A stretch of 64,000 bases of DNA from Chryseobacterium sp. Leaf404 (GCF_001424145.1 NZ_LMQM01000012.1:372745-436744), one strand, 5' to 3'; counted from the stretch's first letter, positions 1 to 11,733 are shown. The notes: a model not told the origin generated them from the letters alone. Numbers and translations: made by a program.

Positions 1-126
1 CGCATCAGTAAACTGATTGAGAATATCAAAAGACTCTTTTTCATTAAGTGTCCATCCAAAGACGTTTCCTCCAAAATTGATCGGTGCCACAGAAAGGTCT
101 GTGTTTTTGATTGTTTTCTTTTGCAT
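1..126 (-). CDS. Aldo/keto reductase, N-terminal 42 codons only
   Basis: This is the beginning of a gene that runs off the left edge of the window. Reading the minus strand from the ATG at 126 gives a protein beginning MQKKTIKNTDLSVAP followed by INFGGNVFGWTLNE. This is the typical first strand and NADPH-barrel start of aldo/keto reductases (the family motif is an L-x-V-x-P-x-x-x-G-G-N-x-F-G-W block). The enzyme family reduces aldehydes and ketones with NADPH in the cytosol. The catalytic Tyr/Asp/Lys/His lie beyond the window, so substrate and completeness cannot be judged. Confidence 0.8.
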   Translation of the reverse strand, partial: MQKKTIKNTDLSVAPINFGGNVFGWTLNEKESFDILNQFTDA

Positions 127-306
127 AATTTATTTTTTGATTAAGATGAGTATAAAGGTAAGGATCTATGGTAGGAAACTTATAAGAATACCATTGATAA
201 AGGGTTTTGGAGTGATAGATAGAGCTTATGTTCTTTTGTCTTGAAATCGAAGATTCGACGTAGTCAAACAAAAGAACCAAAAATTCAAGACTTGAAAACT
301 CCGGCT

Positions 307-429
307 AAAATTTTGAATAATTTCCTAAAATTTCCAAACTCGGGCGGATAGAAATGTTAAACTGTTTAACAGAGATTTTGCCGCCACTCAAACAGTGGAA
401 ATTTTTTAACGGAAATTATTCAAAATTTT
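307..429. repeat. Nested inverted repeat with 19-bp perfect arms
   Basis: The arm at 307-325 (AAAATTTTGAATAATTTCC) is repeated as an exact reverse complement at 411-429. Inside are further matching arms: AAATTTCC at 327-334 with GGAAATTT at 397-404, GGCGG at 343-347 with CCGCC at 381-385, and a small palindrome GTTAAA-CTG-TTTAAC at 356-370 at the centre. Together they would fold into one long interrupted hairpin. The rest of the 127-599 gap shows no gene. It may be a miniature mobile or palindromic repeat element, or a structured RNA; the sequence alone does not decide. Confidence 0.6.
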
Positions 430-599
430 TTAACGCCCTCCTTTTCTATGTCAATCCATATCAACTATTCTTGTAAACTTAATAATATTTCAACCTTAAG
501 TAGTCAATTTTAACAAAAAAATAGCGGACAAACCGCCCGCTACTACTTTATAAACAATTCAAGTCTGAAAACCAAAATCTTAAATCTCAATCTCAAATA

Positions 600-1313
600 T
601 TACGGATTCGTAGAGAAAATAGAACCGTTTGCGATCAGCGCTCTTCTGTTCATTTTCAGAATATCTCTTACCCATTCTGCGAAGTCTTCAGGCTGAAGAA
701 CTTTGTCGGGATTTCCGTCTGTTAATCCACCTTCAATAGACATGTCAGAAGCAATTGTACTTGGCGTTAACGTTACCACGCGGATGTTTTGCTTTCTCCA
801 TTCAGCCATCATGGATTGAGATAGTGAAACCACTGCCGCCTTGGATGCTGCGTAGGCCGACATATTCGGACCGCCTTTCAAACCTGCTGTTGATGCTACA
901 TTGATAATATCGCCTTCGCCTTTTGCTTTCATGAAAGGTTGAACTGCTTTTGCTGCATAATAAACTCCGAAAAGATTGGTTTTGATCACCTGTTCCCAAA
1001 CTTCAGAAGACATTTCTTCGATGCTGCCAAAGTCTCCGATTCCTGCATTGTTGATGAGAATATCAACACCTCCCAATTGCTCTGCGATCTGTTCGATTCC
1101 TGCTTTCACATGAATTTCGTTATCTATACTGAAAACTGCGTACGTTGCATTTACACCTAATTTCTGAATTTCGTCAACAGTCATTTTTAGATTTTCCTCA
1201 TTTCTTCCGGTAATCCCAATATTCACACCTTCATTGGCAAGAATTAAAGCCACTGCTTTTCCCAAACCTCTTCCACCACCTGTGATGACGGCATTTTTTC
1301 CTTTTAAATTCAT
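600..1313 (-). CDS. SDR-family oxidoreductase (3-ketoacyl-ACP-reductase-like)
   Basis: A 237-residue short-chain dehydrogenase/reductase, a cytosolic NAD(P)H-dependent oxidoreductase. Visible motifs are the cofactor-binding TGGGRGLG (11-18), the structural NNAG (88-91), and the catalytic Ser141, Tyr154 and Lys158 (Y-x3-K in YAASK). The length is normal for classical SDRs of the FabG type. It stands alone, with an in-frame TAAATTTGT -7 type promoter box on the minus strand at 1332-1340. As a lone copy away from fatty acid genes it is more likely a general FabG-like or acetoacetyl-reductase-like enzyme than the essential FabG. The true substrate is not readable from sequence. Confidence 0.88.
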   Translation of the reverse strand: MNLKGKNAVITGGGRGLGKAVALILANEGVNIGITGRNEENLKMTVDEIQKLGVNATYAVFSIDNEIHVKAGIEQIAEQLGGVDILINNAGIGDFGSIEEMSSEVWEQVIKTNLFGVYYAAKAVQPFMKAKGEGDIINVASTAGLKGGPNMSAYAASKAAVVSLSQSMMAEWRKQNIRVVTLTPSTIASDMSIEGGLTDGNPDKVLQPEDFAEWVRDILKMNRRALIANGSIFSTNP

Positions 1314-1419
1314 TCTTTAATTTTTGAAGGTACAAATTTACGAAACCTATTTTTTAAACACGCGTTTATATTTTTGATTTCATAGAAATGTGTTATAATG
1401 AAATTCTATCTGACAGTTT

Positions 1420-1640
1420 TTAACGCGGTGAGCGCAAGGATTTTTGTCTAGTTCTCTGCATTTTTTGGGTCGCAGGGTCGTGTCACTCAGCAAAGTCGGA
1501 TTTCGCATAAAAGCAAGCGCAGACAAAGATTTTTTTATAGTAATTTCTGTAATTTTTAAAGGACGGTGCTAATAATTTCTGGCTAAAGCCAACTCTTGCT
1601 CATTTCTTTTTAAACGGGCTAAAGCCCATTCCTATTGATT
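1420..1640. repeat. Intergenic repeat region with GGCTAAAGCC palindromes
   Basis: The 474-base gap between the SDR gene and the metallophosphatase has no credible reading frame. It holds two related palindromes, GGCTAAAGCC at 1581-1590 and GGGCTAAAGCCC at 1616-1627. Upstream, at about 1426-1530, are two similar GCGCA/GACAAAGATTTTT-rich stretches. I recall similar palindromic spacers between flavobacterial genes, so I call it an intergenic repeat; no copy number can be given from this window. Confidence 0.45.
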
Positions 1641-1725
1641 TTACCAAATAATCATTACAATAGTATTCTTTTTTTAAAATAAATTATTGGCTCTTAAACT
1701 GAAACTTTTTTCAATCTTAAACATC

Positions 1726-1755
1726 AAGACCGGCAACATTGCTGAGGCCGGTCTT
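1726..1755 (-). terminator. Stem-loop downstream of the susCD-phosphatase operon
   Basis: AAGACCGGC at 1726-1734 pairs exactly with GCCGGTCTT at 1747-1755. It lies 32 bases beyond the metallophosphatase stop codon on the minus strand. There is no strong U-run after the stem, so termination may be weak or the hairpin may protect the 3' end. Confidence 0.55.
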
Positions 1756-1787
1756 AACTGAAGTATAGTAAAAAAAAATGAAATAAT

Positions 1788-3371
1788 CTAAGGAATCAAA
1801 ACAGAATTCTGAACCTCAAATTCTTCCGTTGCGGTAAATTCGTTTCCGTACATATCGTGGGCTTTAACCTCAACTTTATGCTTACCAAGGGTTAATTTAT
1901 TTCCAAATCCGCCAACCCAAATATGTTTTGACTGTTCCGGGTTTGAAGGTCTTCTTCCCGCAAAAAGTGTGTCTGTAGAATCCCATTTGAAAACCGATTG
2001 GGCAAAATTCGGGTCGATGGTTTCGTTGTATTCCATTTCTTCCCATTTTCCGCCGTCGATTCTGTATTCTACTTTGTCTTTTTTGCTTCCCATGAAGAAG
2101 TTTGCCAAAACCTTAGCAGAAGTTTTTGATGGATAAGGAATCACTTTCGGAACATACAGTTGAATCTGATAATCTTCAGGTTTCCCCGCAGTTTTGTATT
2201 TAACTTTATACTGATTATCATTAAAACTGATGAAAGAATATCCTTTTGCAGTACCGTCTCTCATGGTGGAAGTCGGTAAACCGATCTCGTCTGAAGTTCC
2301 GGACCACCAGTCGCCGCAGGTTGTTCCAACGTTGTATTCGTGAAGATCTTTTGCTCCCGTCCAGCCCTGAGCTTTTCCGTAGAAAATCTGTTGCTGAATA
2401 TGTGTGTGAGCCGACAGCATCAGTGCATTTTTGAAAGGCGACAAAGCATCAAACAATTTCTGACGGTCAGCATTTCTAAAATTATCTTCATTGTTGTGTT
2501 CCAGAGGAATGTGGAAGGAAATGACAATTAATTTGTTTTTATCAACCAGTTTCAAATCATTTTGAATAAACTGAATCTGATCTTCTCTGAAACCTCCCCA
2601 ATAGCCTTTTCCATCTCTTGGATCTGGGTACAAAATGTCATCAAGCACCATGAAATGTACATTTCCGTAGTTGAAAGAATAGTTTGCCGGCCCGAAATTG
2701 GCTTCAAAAGTTTCGTCTGAAAGGTGATCTTCTTTGGCATCATAATTCATGTCGTGATTTCCCATCACATTGTACCAGGGCAGACCAATTTCTTTCATAA
2801 TGTCTGCGTAAGGTTTTTGTAAACTCAGATCATCACCCACCAAATCTCCCAAACTGATGCCGAAAACTGCATTTTTCTTAGTCGATTTCACCTCATTTAC
2901 GATCGCTCTTTTGAAATAATCCAATTGTTTTTCTGTATATGGCTGCGGATCTCCGAAAACCAGAATATCGAAATTTTTGCTTTCGTTCTGTTTAAATAAG
3001 CCAAAATTCAACTCTTTTGGAAGCGATCCCGTAGGTGCAGTTCCTTTATACTTAAAATCTGCCGGCGAACCTTTTGGTTTGTACTGATAATAATACTGTG
3101 GAAGATTATTTTGGTTTAAACCTACCATATAACCTGAAGGTTTAATCACGAAAATTGTTTGTCCGTCTGCGATTGGCAAGCTGTACTTTCCGTTTTTATC
3201 CGTTAAAACCACCTGAGCTCCGTTGGAAACTGCTACATTTTCAATTCCTTTTTCTTTACTTTCTTTTTTCTGATTTTTGTTTACGTCTTCATAAACATAT
3301 CCTGAAACTGAAGTCTGCGCTAAAGCCATCGATGAAATCAGCAATGCCGGAATGATATATTTTAAATTCAT
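1788..3371 (-). CDS. Secreted calcineurin-like metallophosphoesterase
   Basis: A 527-residue exported metallophosphatase. The start at 3371 is chosen because it begins a clean signal peptide (MNLKYIIPALLISSMALAQ); the frame stays open another 35 codons upstream but would overlap the SusD gene. Order: signal peptide, a beta-sandwich N-terminal domain (about 21-125), the calcineurin-like core with metal motifs GDPQ (140-143), GDLVGDD (175-181) and GNHD (204-207) and a later SAHTH, then a C-terminal beta domain. This matches phosphoesterases with MetallophosN and MetallophosC domains. It is last in an operon behind SusC and SusD (31-base gap), so it probably acts on a phosphodiester or phosphomonoester imported by or presented to that pair. 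Confidence 0.87.
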   Translation of the reverse strand: MNLKYIIPALLISSMALAQTSVSGYVYEDVNKNQKKESKEKGIENVAVSNGAQVVLTDKNGKYSLPIADGQTIFVIKPSGYMVGLNQNNLPQYYYQYKPKGSPADFKYKGTAPTGSLPKELNFGLFKQNESKNFDILVFGDPQPYTEKQLDYFKRAIVNEVKSTKKNAVFGISLGDLVGDDLSLQKPYADIMKEIGLPWYNVMGNHDMNYDAKEDHLSDETFEANFGPANYSFNYGNVHFMVLDDILYPDPRDGKGYWGGFREDQIQFIQNDLKLVDKNKLIVISFHIPLEHNNEDNFRNADRQKLFDALSPFKNALMLSAHTHIQQQIFYGKAQGWTGAKDLHEYNVGTTCGDWWSGTSDEIGLPTSTMRDGTAKGYSFISFNDNQYKVKYKTAGKPEDYQIQLYVPKVIPYPSKTSAKVLANFFMGSKKDKVEYRIDGGKWEEMEYNETIDPNFAQSVFKWDSTDTLFAGRRPSNPEQSKHIWVGGFGNKLTLGKHKVEVKAHDMYGNEFTATEEFEVQNSVLIP

Positions 3372-3402
3372 TTTAATTTTAATTAAATTTTTGACAGAAA
3401 AA

Positions 3403-4851
3403 TTATTTGTTCCACCACATTTTAGAGTTGATATTATCTCCACCCAAAGCCTGACTTGCAGCGACGTAATTGTCATAATTCTGGATTTTGGTCTGGGTAG
3501 GATACATCATTCTCTGTGGCATCTGCCCGTTGTTGAAAAGACCACCGTTATTCGGCAATACCGGGAAACCTGTACGTCTCTGCTCATACCACTGCTGGTG
3601 ATCTACAAAGAACAACCCAACATATTTCTGGAGCATGATTCTTTCTAAAGTACCGTTATAAGCCACTTTCGGATTAGAAAAATACGTTGCCGGAACCGTG
3701 GCTCCCCATTGCTCTAAAGTAGCTTTCACACCATTCTCATAAAAAGTCTGGGCATTTCCGGTAATAATTCCTTTAAATGATAATTCTGAAAGGATAAACT
3801 GCAATTCTGCATACGGCATTACCAAAATCTTCAGCGGAGCTTTAGCTAAATTCTGATTCAGATTCGAAGGCTGATAATTGAAAGTTGATCCTAAAGCATA
3901 TCCAGACGGAGCACCTTTATATCCAATATTGGCATTGGCCGGAATCGATTTAGCCTGAGTAAAAAACATGCTGAGCCTCGGGTCATTATTATCAACCAAA
4001 GTCTGTGTGAAAAATTCTCCCGAAGCTCTGTAAGCAGTAAAATCCTGGGGTCTCGCAATTGGCGGCAAAAGGGGCGCAACACCCGAAATATCCAGTAGAG
4101 CTCCATCTGCATTGTTCTGGAATATCGGATAAACAGTGGGATTATTTACAATCTCAGCGATTCTTTGATGTACATTTACTTCACCGTTTCGTTTTAAAAT
4201 TCTTGTAAGAAGTCTTAAAGACATAGAATTACAGAATTTTTTCCATTTCAGAATGTTGGCAGCATTGGAATTGGCCTGATAGAAAAGATCACCTTCGCTC
4301 AGGGCTTTGGTGGTATCAAAAAGTGCGTTTGCAGTTTTTAAGTCGTCTAAAAGCGAGATATAAATATCTTTCTGCGAATCATATTTAGGTCTCATAATAT
4401 CATCTTCCAGCCTTAAAGCTTCTGTCATGGGCACATCTCCGAAAGCATCGGTGAGGTTAGCCATAATCCAGGCATTCAACACTTTTGAAATTGCCAGATA
4501 GTTGTTATTGTTTTCTTTTGTGGCAGCCTCACTAAGCTCTTTTACCTGCTTTAGCCATCTGTAGCTGGTATTCCAGTACCCGTTTCCGGTAGATTCTGTC
4601 ATATAATAACGGCTCACAGTATTTCCTTCACTCGGAAAATCTAAAGCAATCTGCATGATATCAAAAGTGAAATCGTCGGCTCTGTTGTACCCATACGAAC
4701 CCATTTCGTATTGAATAGGGATAAGAAAACTTCCGACAGACGGTGTTTTTATTTTACTGGTATCTGTGTTGATCTCTTCAAAACTTCTGTCGCAGGAATT
4801 TAAACTGAAAACAGACAATGCTAATGCGGTTGATAAAAGTATTTTTTTCAT
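3403..4851 (-). CDS. SusD/RagB-like substrate-binding lipoprotein
   Basis: A 482-residue lipoprotein of the SusD-like (SusD_2 type) group. The N terminus is a lipoprotein signal with Cys20 (FSLNSCDRS). The TPR-like repeated helices and the sequence near the C terminus (FVDHQQWYEQRRTGFP) are characteristic of SusD homologues. SusD proteins sit on the cell surface as lids of the SusC transporter and bind the nutrient. It follows the SusC gene by 10 bases, an operon arrangement. The SusD_2 subgroup is often linked to peptides or other non-starch nutrients. The ligand is unknown, but the adjacent phosphoesterase suggests a phosphorylated compound. Confidence 0.92.
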   Translation of the reverse strand: MKKILLSTALALSVFSLNSCDRSFEEINTDTSKIKTPSVGSFLIPIQYEMGSYGYNRADDFTFDIMQIALDFPSEGNTVSRYYMTESTGNGYWNTSYRWLKQVKELSEAATKENNNNYLAISKVLNAWIMANLTDAFGDVPMTEALRLEDDIMRPKYDSQKDIYISLLDDLKTANALFDTTKALSEGDLFYQANSNAANILKWKKFCNSMSLRLLTRILKRNGEVNVHQRIAEIVNNPTVYPIFQNNADGALLDISGVAPLLPPIARPQDFTAYRASGEFFTQTLVDNNDPRLSMFFTQAKSIPANANIGYKGAPSGYALGSTFNYQPSNLNQNLAKAPLKILVMPYAELQFILSELSFKGIITGNAQTFYENGVKATLEQWGATVPATYFSNPKVAYNGTLERIMLQKYVGLFFVDHQQWYEQRRTGFPVLPNNGGLFNNGQMPQRMMYPTQTKIQNYDNYVAASQALGGDNINSKMWWNK

Positions 4852-4861
4852 AATGCTGATC

Positions 4862-7840
4862 TTAGAATTTTAAATTAAGTTGAAAACCTACCGTTCTGGC
4901 TGTAGGCAACTGCCCGATTTCTGCTCCAGGAGTGATTGTAGAATCGTTGAGCGCAGCAACTTCAGGGTCAAACATTGGGAAGTCTGTCCACATCCAAAGG
5001 TTTTTACCGAAAACTGCTATCGTAAGTTCTGTAAGTTTTAGTGGCGCAATGACATCTTTTGAGAATGAATAGGCAATTCTCGCATCTCTGAGTTTCACAA
5101 AAGAGGTATCGAAAGTATTGGTCTCAATGTTGGCTCTTCTGTAGTAATCGCCGTAATATGCAGCCAAACCGACAGATTTGGTATTTGGGCTGTAAGTACC
5201 GTCTGCATTAAGTACAACACCATCACCTATAATCATTCCATTTGCATTTTCTCTACCCATCAACGTATGCCCCAATTTACCCTGTTCAGACATTTTGTGG
5301 TGGGTTTGCGAATAAGCTACCCCACCGTACTGTCCGTCGAAAGAAAAGCTGAGTTGCCAATTTTTAAACTTAAAGTCATTTTGCAGACCTGCTCTCCATT
5401 TTGGAAAGGCATTTCCTACTTTTTCGATTTTATCGGGTCTTGACGGTAAACCTGTTGTAGCATCATACACTACTTCTCCGTCGGCATTTCTTACTAATTT
5501 AAAACCATACAAATCTCCCAAAGAACCACCCACAACTGCATTATAATATAAAACTCCTGCTACAGTAGAAATGGTATAATAGTTATCACCAGAATATTCT
5601 TCAGGTAGCGACATTATTTTATTTCTGTTCATAGACCAGTTTGCAGAGACATTCCAACTGAAACTCTGGGTCTTTACAGGATTGGCATTCAAGCCCATCT
5701 CAATACCACGGTTTCTGATTTCTCCGGCATTAATGATGCGACTTGAATATCCTGATTCTACAGGAGTGGTTACTGCTAAAATCTCATCAACTGTAGTGTT
5801 TTGGTACAAAGTAAAGTTGTAGCTCAATCTGTTTTTTAATACAGACAAATCCATCCCTGCTTCAATATTAGTATTTTCCTGCGGTCTCAGATTGGGAGTT
5901 ACGAAAGTTGTAGGAGTAAGCACTGATCCTACAAAATCACTTGGTGTGTAGTACTTGTCAATATTATACGGTGTGGTTCCCAATCCAACTTTAGCCCAAG
6001 ACGCTCTCAGTTTCCAGTAATTGAATTTTGAACTGGATAAATTAAATATATCCGAAAGAATAAAACTTGTACTTACCGATGGATAAAAGAATGAACGGTT
6101 ATCTTTATTTAGTGTACTGCTCCAGTCATTTCTTCCTGTGACGTCTAAGAAAATCTTATTGTTATAATTGGCACTTAACAATCCGTAAACACTGTCCATC
6201 TGCTGATCGTTTGGTTTAGGAACTTTCGTAATGAGAGCCAAAGCATTATTGAGACTGTAATCTCCTGCCACTTTTAAGCCTTCAGCACGGAAATCCGTCA
6301 TTACATACTGGTTGTAACGGATACTTCCTCCAGCATTAGCACTGATATTAAACTTACCGATGTCTTTTTTGTAGGTAATCAGTAAATCATTATTAAATTC
6401 ATTGTTTTTAATGTACTGCTCTCTGTAGAAACCTTTCAGGTAATTGGCAGAACTGTAAGGTCTTTTTACGGTTCTTTCTTCATCCAGAAGTTCCATCCCT
6501 GAACGCAACATCACACTTAAATTTTTATTGAAATCATAGGTTGCTGTTACATTTCCGGTAATCAGTTTCTTGTCTACGCCATTCAACATATTATAAGCAA
6601 TCAGATAAGGGTTATCAATAAATGAACTGAACGGATGTATCTGGTCCACCTCTACCTGTCCCGGTTTCCAGATGGGTCTGTACCAATCCAGATCTACATT
6701 GGGATTCTGGAAAATCATGAAATAAGAAATCGACTGATTATTGTATCCCGTTGCCGGAAGATTATCACTTTTTGTATTGGCGTAGTTTATTTTGGTTGAA
6801 ATTCTGAATTTATCTGTCACCTTATGATCTAATGACACCTGAGCATTAAAACGGTCAAAACCTGTGTTTGGCATCATCCATTTATTATCCAGATAAGAAA
6901 GCGACGCTCTGAAACTCGTTTTATCTGTACTGCTTTCCACAGCAACGTTGTTGGAAGACGTCACTCCGGTTTCCCAAAAGCCTTTGATATTGTCTTTATA
7001 AGGTCTCCATAACTGTCTTTCTGCACTTTGACCACCTGTGGCCGGATCATACTGAAAGTAATACTGACCATTAAATTTTGGTCCGAACGCACTACTCGTT
7101 CCCCCTGTACTCACCCCATCAGGAGATGCACCATAGGAATAGAAAAACTGACCCGCTGTATTTTTTGCAAGTGTTCCCTGACCATACTCATACTGATAAT
7201 CCGGCCATTTCAGGACTGAATCATAGCTCAAAGAACTGTTAAAAGAAACTCTAAGGCTTCCATTTTTACCTTTTCCGGATTTTGTAGTGATCATCAAAGC
7301 ACCATTGGCAGCGCGTGAGCCATAAAGAGCGGCCGCAGAAGCACCTTTCAAAACAGTAACCGACTCAATGTCATCAGGATTAATACTGTTGAGACCATCA
7401 CCTAAATCAACGGGTAAGTCACCTCCTGTACCTGCTCCATAAGCAGCTGTTCCGGTACCTGTGGTAGAATTGCTCAGTGGTATACCATCTACAACAATCA
7501 ACGCATAGTTTCCGGCAAAACCAAATGTCTTTTCACCTCTTAAAGTAATTCGGGAAGAACCAAGAGGTCCGGCATTCGTACCCTGAACCTTTAAGCCGGC
7601 AACCCGACCTTCCAGACCTTGGGCCCAGTTGTTGTTCTGTATGTTTTCAAAAACTTCTGAATTAACCTTTTCTGCAACATAACCTAAGGATTTATCCTGT
7701 CTCTTAATCCCAAGAGCGGTCACCACAACCTCATCGATATTTTTTATGGTATCCTTCTTTATCTGCTGCTGAGCCGCCATATTGACGCTTACCAGTCCCA
7801 GAACAGACAGCAGAAGTAATTTTTGAGTCTCTTTACGCAT
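4862..7840 (-). CDS. SusC/RagA-family TonB-dependent transporter
   Basis: A 992-residue TonB-linked outer-membrane importer. After a signal peptide (residues 1-23) comes a TonB-box-like DEVVVTALG segment, the plug domain (with LRGEKTFGF, LIVVDGIPL and VLKGASAAALYGSRAANG), then a long beta-barrel ending in the aromatic residue of LNLKF. Unlike many SusC proteins it has no carboxypeptidase-regulatory-like beta domain ahead of the plug: the TonB box follows directly after the signal peptide. It forms a pedestal-bin complex with the SusD protein encoded immediately downstream. Transcription is likely from a TAATTTTGC box at 7858-7866. The imported substrate is inferred only from neighbours (phosphoesterase and glycerophosphodiesterase). 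Confidence 0.94.
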   Translation of the reverse strand: MRKETQKLLLLSVLGLVSVNMAAQQQIKKDTIKNIDEVVVTALGIKRQDKSLGYVAEKVNSEVFENIQNNNWAQGLEGRVAGLKVQGTNAGPLGSSRITLRGEKTFGFAGNYALIVVDGIPLSNSTTGTGTAAYGAGTGGDLPVDLGDGLNSINPDDIESVTVLKGASAAALYGSRAANGALMITTKSGKGKNGSLRVSFNSSLSYDSVLKWPDYQYEYGQGTLAKNTAGQFFYSYGASPDGVSTGGTSSAFGPKFNGQYYFQYDPATGGQSAERQLWRPYKDNIKGFWETGVTSSNNVAVESSTDKTSFRASLSYLDNKWMMPNTGFDRFNAQVSLDHKVTDKFRISTKINYANTKSDNLPATGYNNQSISYFMIFQNPNVDLDWYRPIWKPGQVEVDQIHPFSSFIDNPYLIAYNMLNGVDKKLITGNVTATYDFNKNLSVMLRSGMELLDEERTVKRPYSSANYLKGFYREQYIKNNEFNNDLLITYKKDIGKFNISANAGGSIRYNQYVMTDFRAEGLKVAGDYSLNNALALITKVPKPNDQQMDSVYGLLSANYNNKIFLDVTGRNDWSSTLNKDNRSFFYPSVSTSFILSDIFNLSSSKFNYWKLRASWAKVGLGTTPYNIDKYYTPSDFVGSVLTPTTFVTPNLRPQENTNIEAGMDLSVLKNRLSYNFTLYQNTTVDEILAVTTPVESGYSSRIINAGEIRNRGIEMGLNANPVKTQSFSWNVSANWSMNRNKIMSLPEEYSGDNYYTISTVAGVLYYNAVVGGSLGDLYGFKLVRNADGEVVYDATTGLPSRPDKIEKVGNAFPKWRAGLQNDFKFKNWQLSFSFDGQYGGVAYSQTHHKMSEQGKLGHTLMGRENANGMIIGDGVVLNADGTYSPNTKSVGLAAYYGDYYRRANIETNTFDTSFVKLRDARIAYSFSKDVIAPLKLTELTIAVFGKNLWMWTDFPMFDPEVAALNDSTITPGAEIGQLPTARTVGFQLNLKF

Positions 7841-7857
7841 ATTCTTTTTTGTTTGCG

Positions 7858-7866
7858 CAAAATTAG
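7858..7866 (-). promoter_or_regulatory. -7 promoter box of the susC operon
   Basis: On the minus strand TAATTTTGC fits the Bacteroidetes TAnnTTTGY -7 consensus, about 17 bases before the SusC start codon. I saw no clear TTTG -33 element at the right distance. The remainder of the 7841-8167 gap shows no gene. Confidence 0.5.
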
Positions 7867-8167
7867 AAAGCTATGGTGAGCATAAGTTTAATAACGTTTT
7901 AACATATTTTAAAGGATTTTTAAACACCATATTAATTTATGATTAACGGATATGCATAAACTTTTAGCAGACAGCAGTTTAGAAAAATGAATATTTTTTA
8001 ATGCTGAAAACAAGCAGTTTTGCCGTACCTTTATTGTCTTTTCCTGAGAAAATAAAATATACCACACGCATACCTCAAACAGGGTTTTAATGGAATTTTT
8101 TTAGTATTTAGACAAAAAAATCTACCTAAAAAAGGCAGATTAATCTTAATTGAAAATGATAAGTTTA

Positions 8168-8911
8168 TTAATTTTTCAATTTATCAGGAATGTTGGTGGT
8201 TACAAAATCTATTCCCTGAGCTTTTAAATCTTCGAAAATAATTATTTCATTTACCGTCCATGAATTGGTGATTAAACCTAAAGCATTCGCTTCTGCAATC
8301 CACGTTGGGTTTTTCTGAAAAACGCTGTAGTGATAATCCATTCCATCAAGACCATTTTCTTTGATCTGCTGAGGAGACAATTCGCCGTTCAGATACTGGA
8401 CTTTAAAATCAGGAGCCAGTTTTTTGATTTGTTTACAAATATTTAAACTGAAAGAAATGTATTCACATTGATTTTCCAGCTTCATTTCACGAATCATTTT
8501 GATCGTTTTTTCCACCATTTCATTTTCAAGCTCCGGCGTTTTTACAGGCTTAATTTCTACAATCAGTTTCAAAGATTTATCTGATTTTCCTGCTCTCAAA
8601 TAATCCTTCAGTGTAGGATATTTTTCGCCATTAGAAAGTTTTACTTTCGATAATTCCTTAAAATTCGTTTCCGAAATTTCCATTTTACCGTGATGCTCGT
8701 CGTGATTGATCACCAAAATACCATCTTTAGACATTCTCACATCGAATTCTGAGCCATAAATCTTCAAACCCTGAGCGTTCTGCAAAGCTTTAATTGAATT
8801 TTCAGTTGTCGGAGGATTGGTTTGGAAATAACCTCTGTGAGCGATAATTTGAGTCTGTGCATTCATAAAAGCTGTCGTTAAAACTGCGAACCCTAAGATA
8901 AACTTTTTCAT
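8168..8911 (-). CDS. Secreted glycerophosphodiester phosphodiesterase
   Basis: A 247-residue enzyme with a signal peptide (1-18, cut after MNAQ). GDPD-family motifs are visible: His25-Arg26 (AHRG), the metal ligands Glu55 and Asp57 (SEFDVR), and His70-Asp71 (INHDEHH). These enzymes hydrolyse deacylated phospholipids such as glycerophosphocholine to glycerol-3-phosphate and an alcohol, here in the periplasm or outside. It is transcribed in the same direction as, and upstream of, the SusC/SusD/phosphatase genes, with its own TACCTTTGC box at 9008-9016. Substrate range is not determined by the sequence. Confidence 0.92.
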   Translation of the reverse strand: MKKFILGFAVLTTAFMNAQTQIIAHRGYFQTNPPTTENSIKALQNAQGLKIYGSEFDVRMSKDGILVINHDEHHGKMEISETNFKELSKVKLSNGEKYPTLKDYLRAGKSDKSLKLIVEIKPVKTPELENEMVEKTIKMIREMKLENQCEYISFSLNICKQIKKLAPDFKVQYLNGELSPQQIKENGLDGMDYHYSVFQKNPTWIAEANALGLITNSWTVNEIIIFEDLKAQGIDFVTTNIPDKLKN

Positions 8912-9125
8912 ATTTTAAATATTCTTCTTCATTAAATTTTTCTGATCAAAATAGATTTCATTTTAAAATAAATCTATAACCGTAAGACAAAATTAAAGTA
9001 ATTGAGCGCAAAGGTAATAAGAGATTTTTTGATGTTCCCTAAAATCAGTTTAAACATTAGTTAAATTTAATCTTAATTTTAATCGTCAGAATTTCCTCAA
9101 TACTTATTATTTTTGTTCCAAATAA

Positions 9126-11443
<2,318 letters not shown>

Positions 11444-11570
11444 TTTCCAGCTTTTACTTTTTCCTAATTGTAATGTTTATCACTTTCTTAACCTCTTCAA
11501 TCATTAATTAATGAAATACTGAAGATGTTAAAAATAGTGAAGTTTGACAAAAGTTGAAAATAAATTGAAA

Positions 11571-11695
11571 GCCCCTAGCCCCGATGGGAACGGCATCCTT
11601 TTTTGGTATTGCGGTAGAATCGTGAATCAAAAATACTTCACGTCGTTCGCAATGACAAAAAAAGATATAGTGGACAGCGGGAAATAGCTCCTAAA
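11571..11695. repeat. Intergenic repeat (TAGCCCCGATGGGAACGGCATCC type)
   Basis: The block runs from TAGCCCCGATGGGAACGGC near 11577 to AGCGGGAAATAGCTCCTA near 11691. Its outer ends are imperfect reverse complements (TAGCCCCGAT... against TAGGAGCTATTTCCCGC). I recall very similar intergenic blocks in many flavobacterial genomes; that is memory, not a search. It contains no reading frame and ends directly at the bidirectional terminator between two convergent genes. Confidence 0.55.
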
Positions 11696-11733
11696 AAAAA
11701 AACTCTCAGATTTAATTTTCTGAGAGTTTTTTA
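11695..11733. terminator. Bidirectional terminator
   Basis: AACTCTCAGA (11701-11710) pairs exactly with TCTGAGAGTT (11719-11728), with an A-run before and a T-run after. It serves the minus-strand gene ending at 11737 and anything reading rightward from ligA. Confidence 0.85.
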
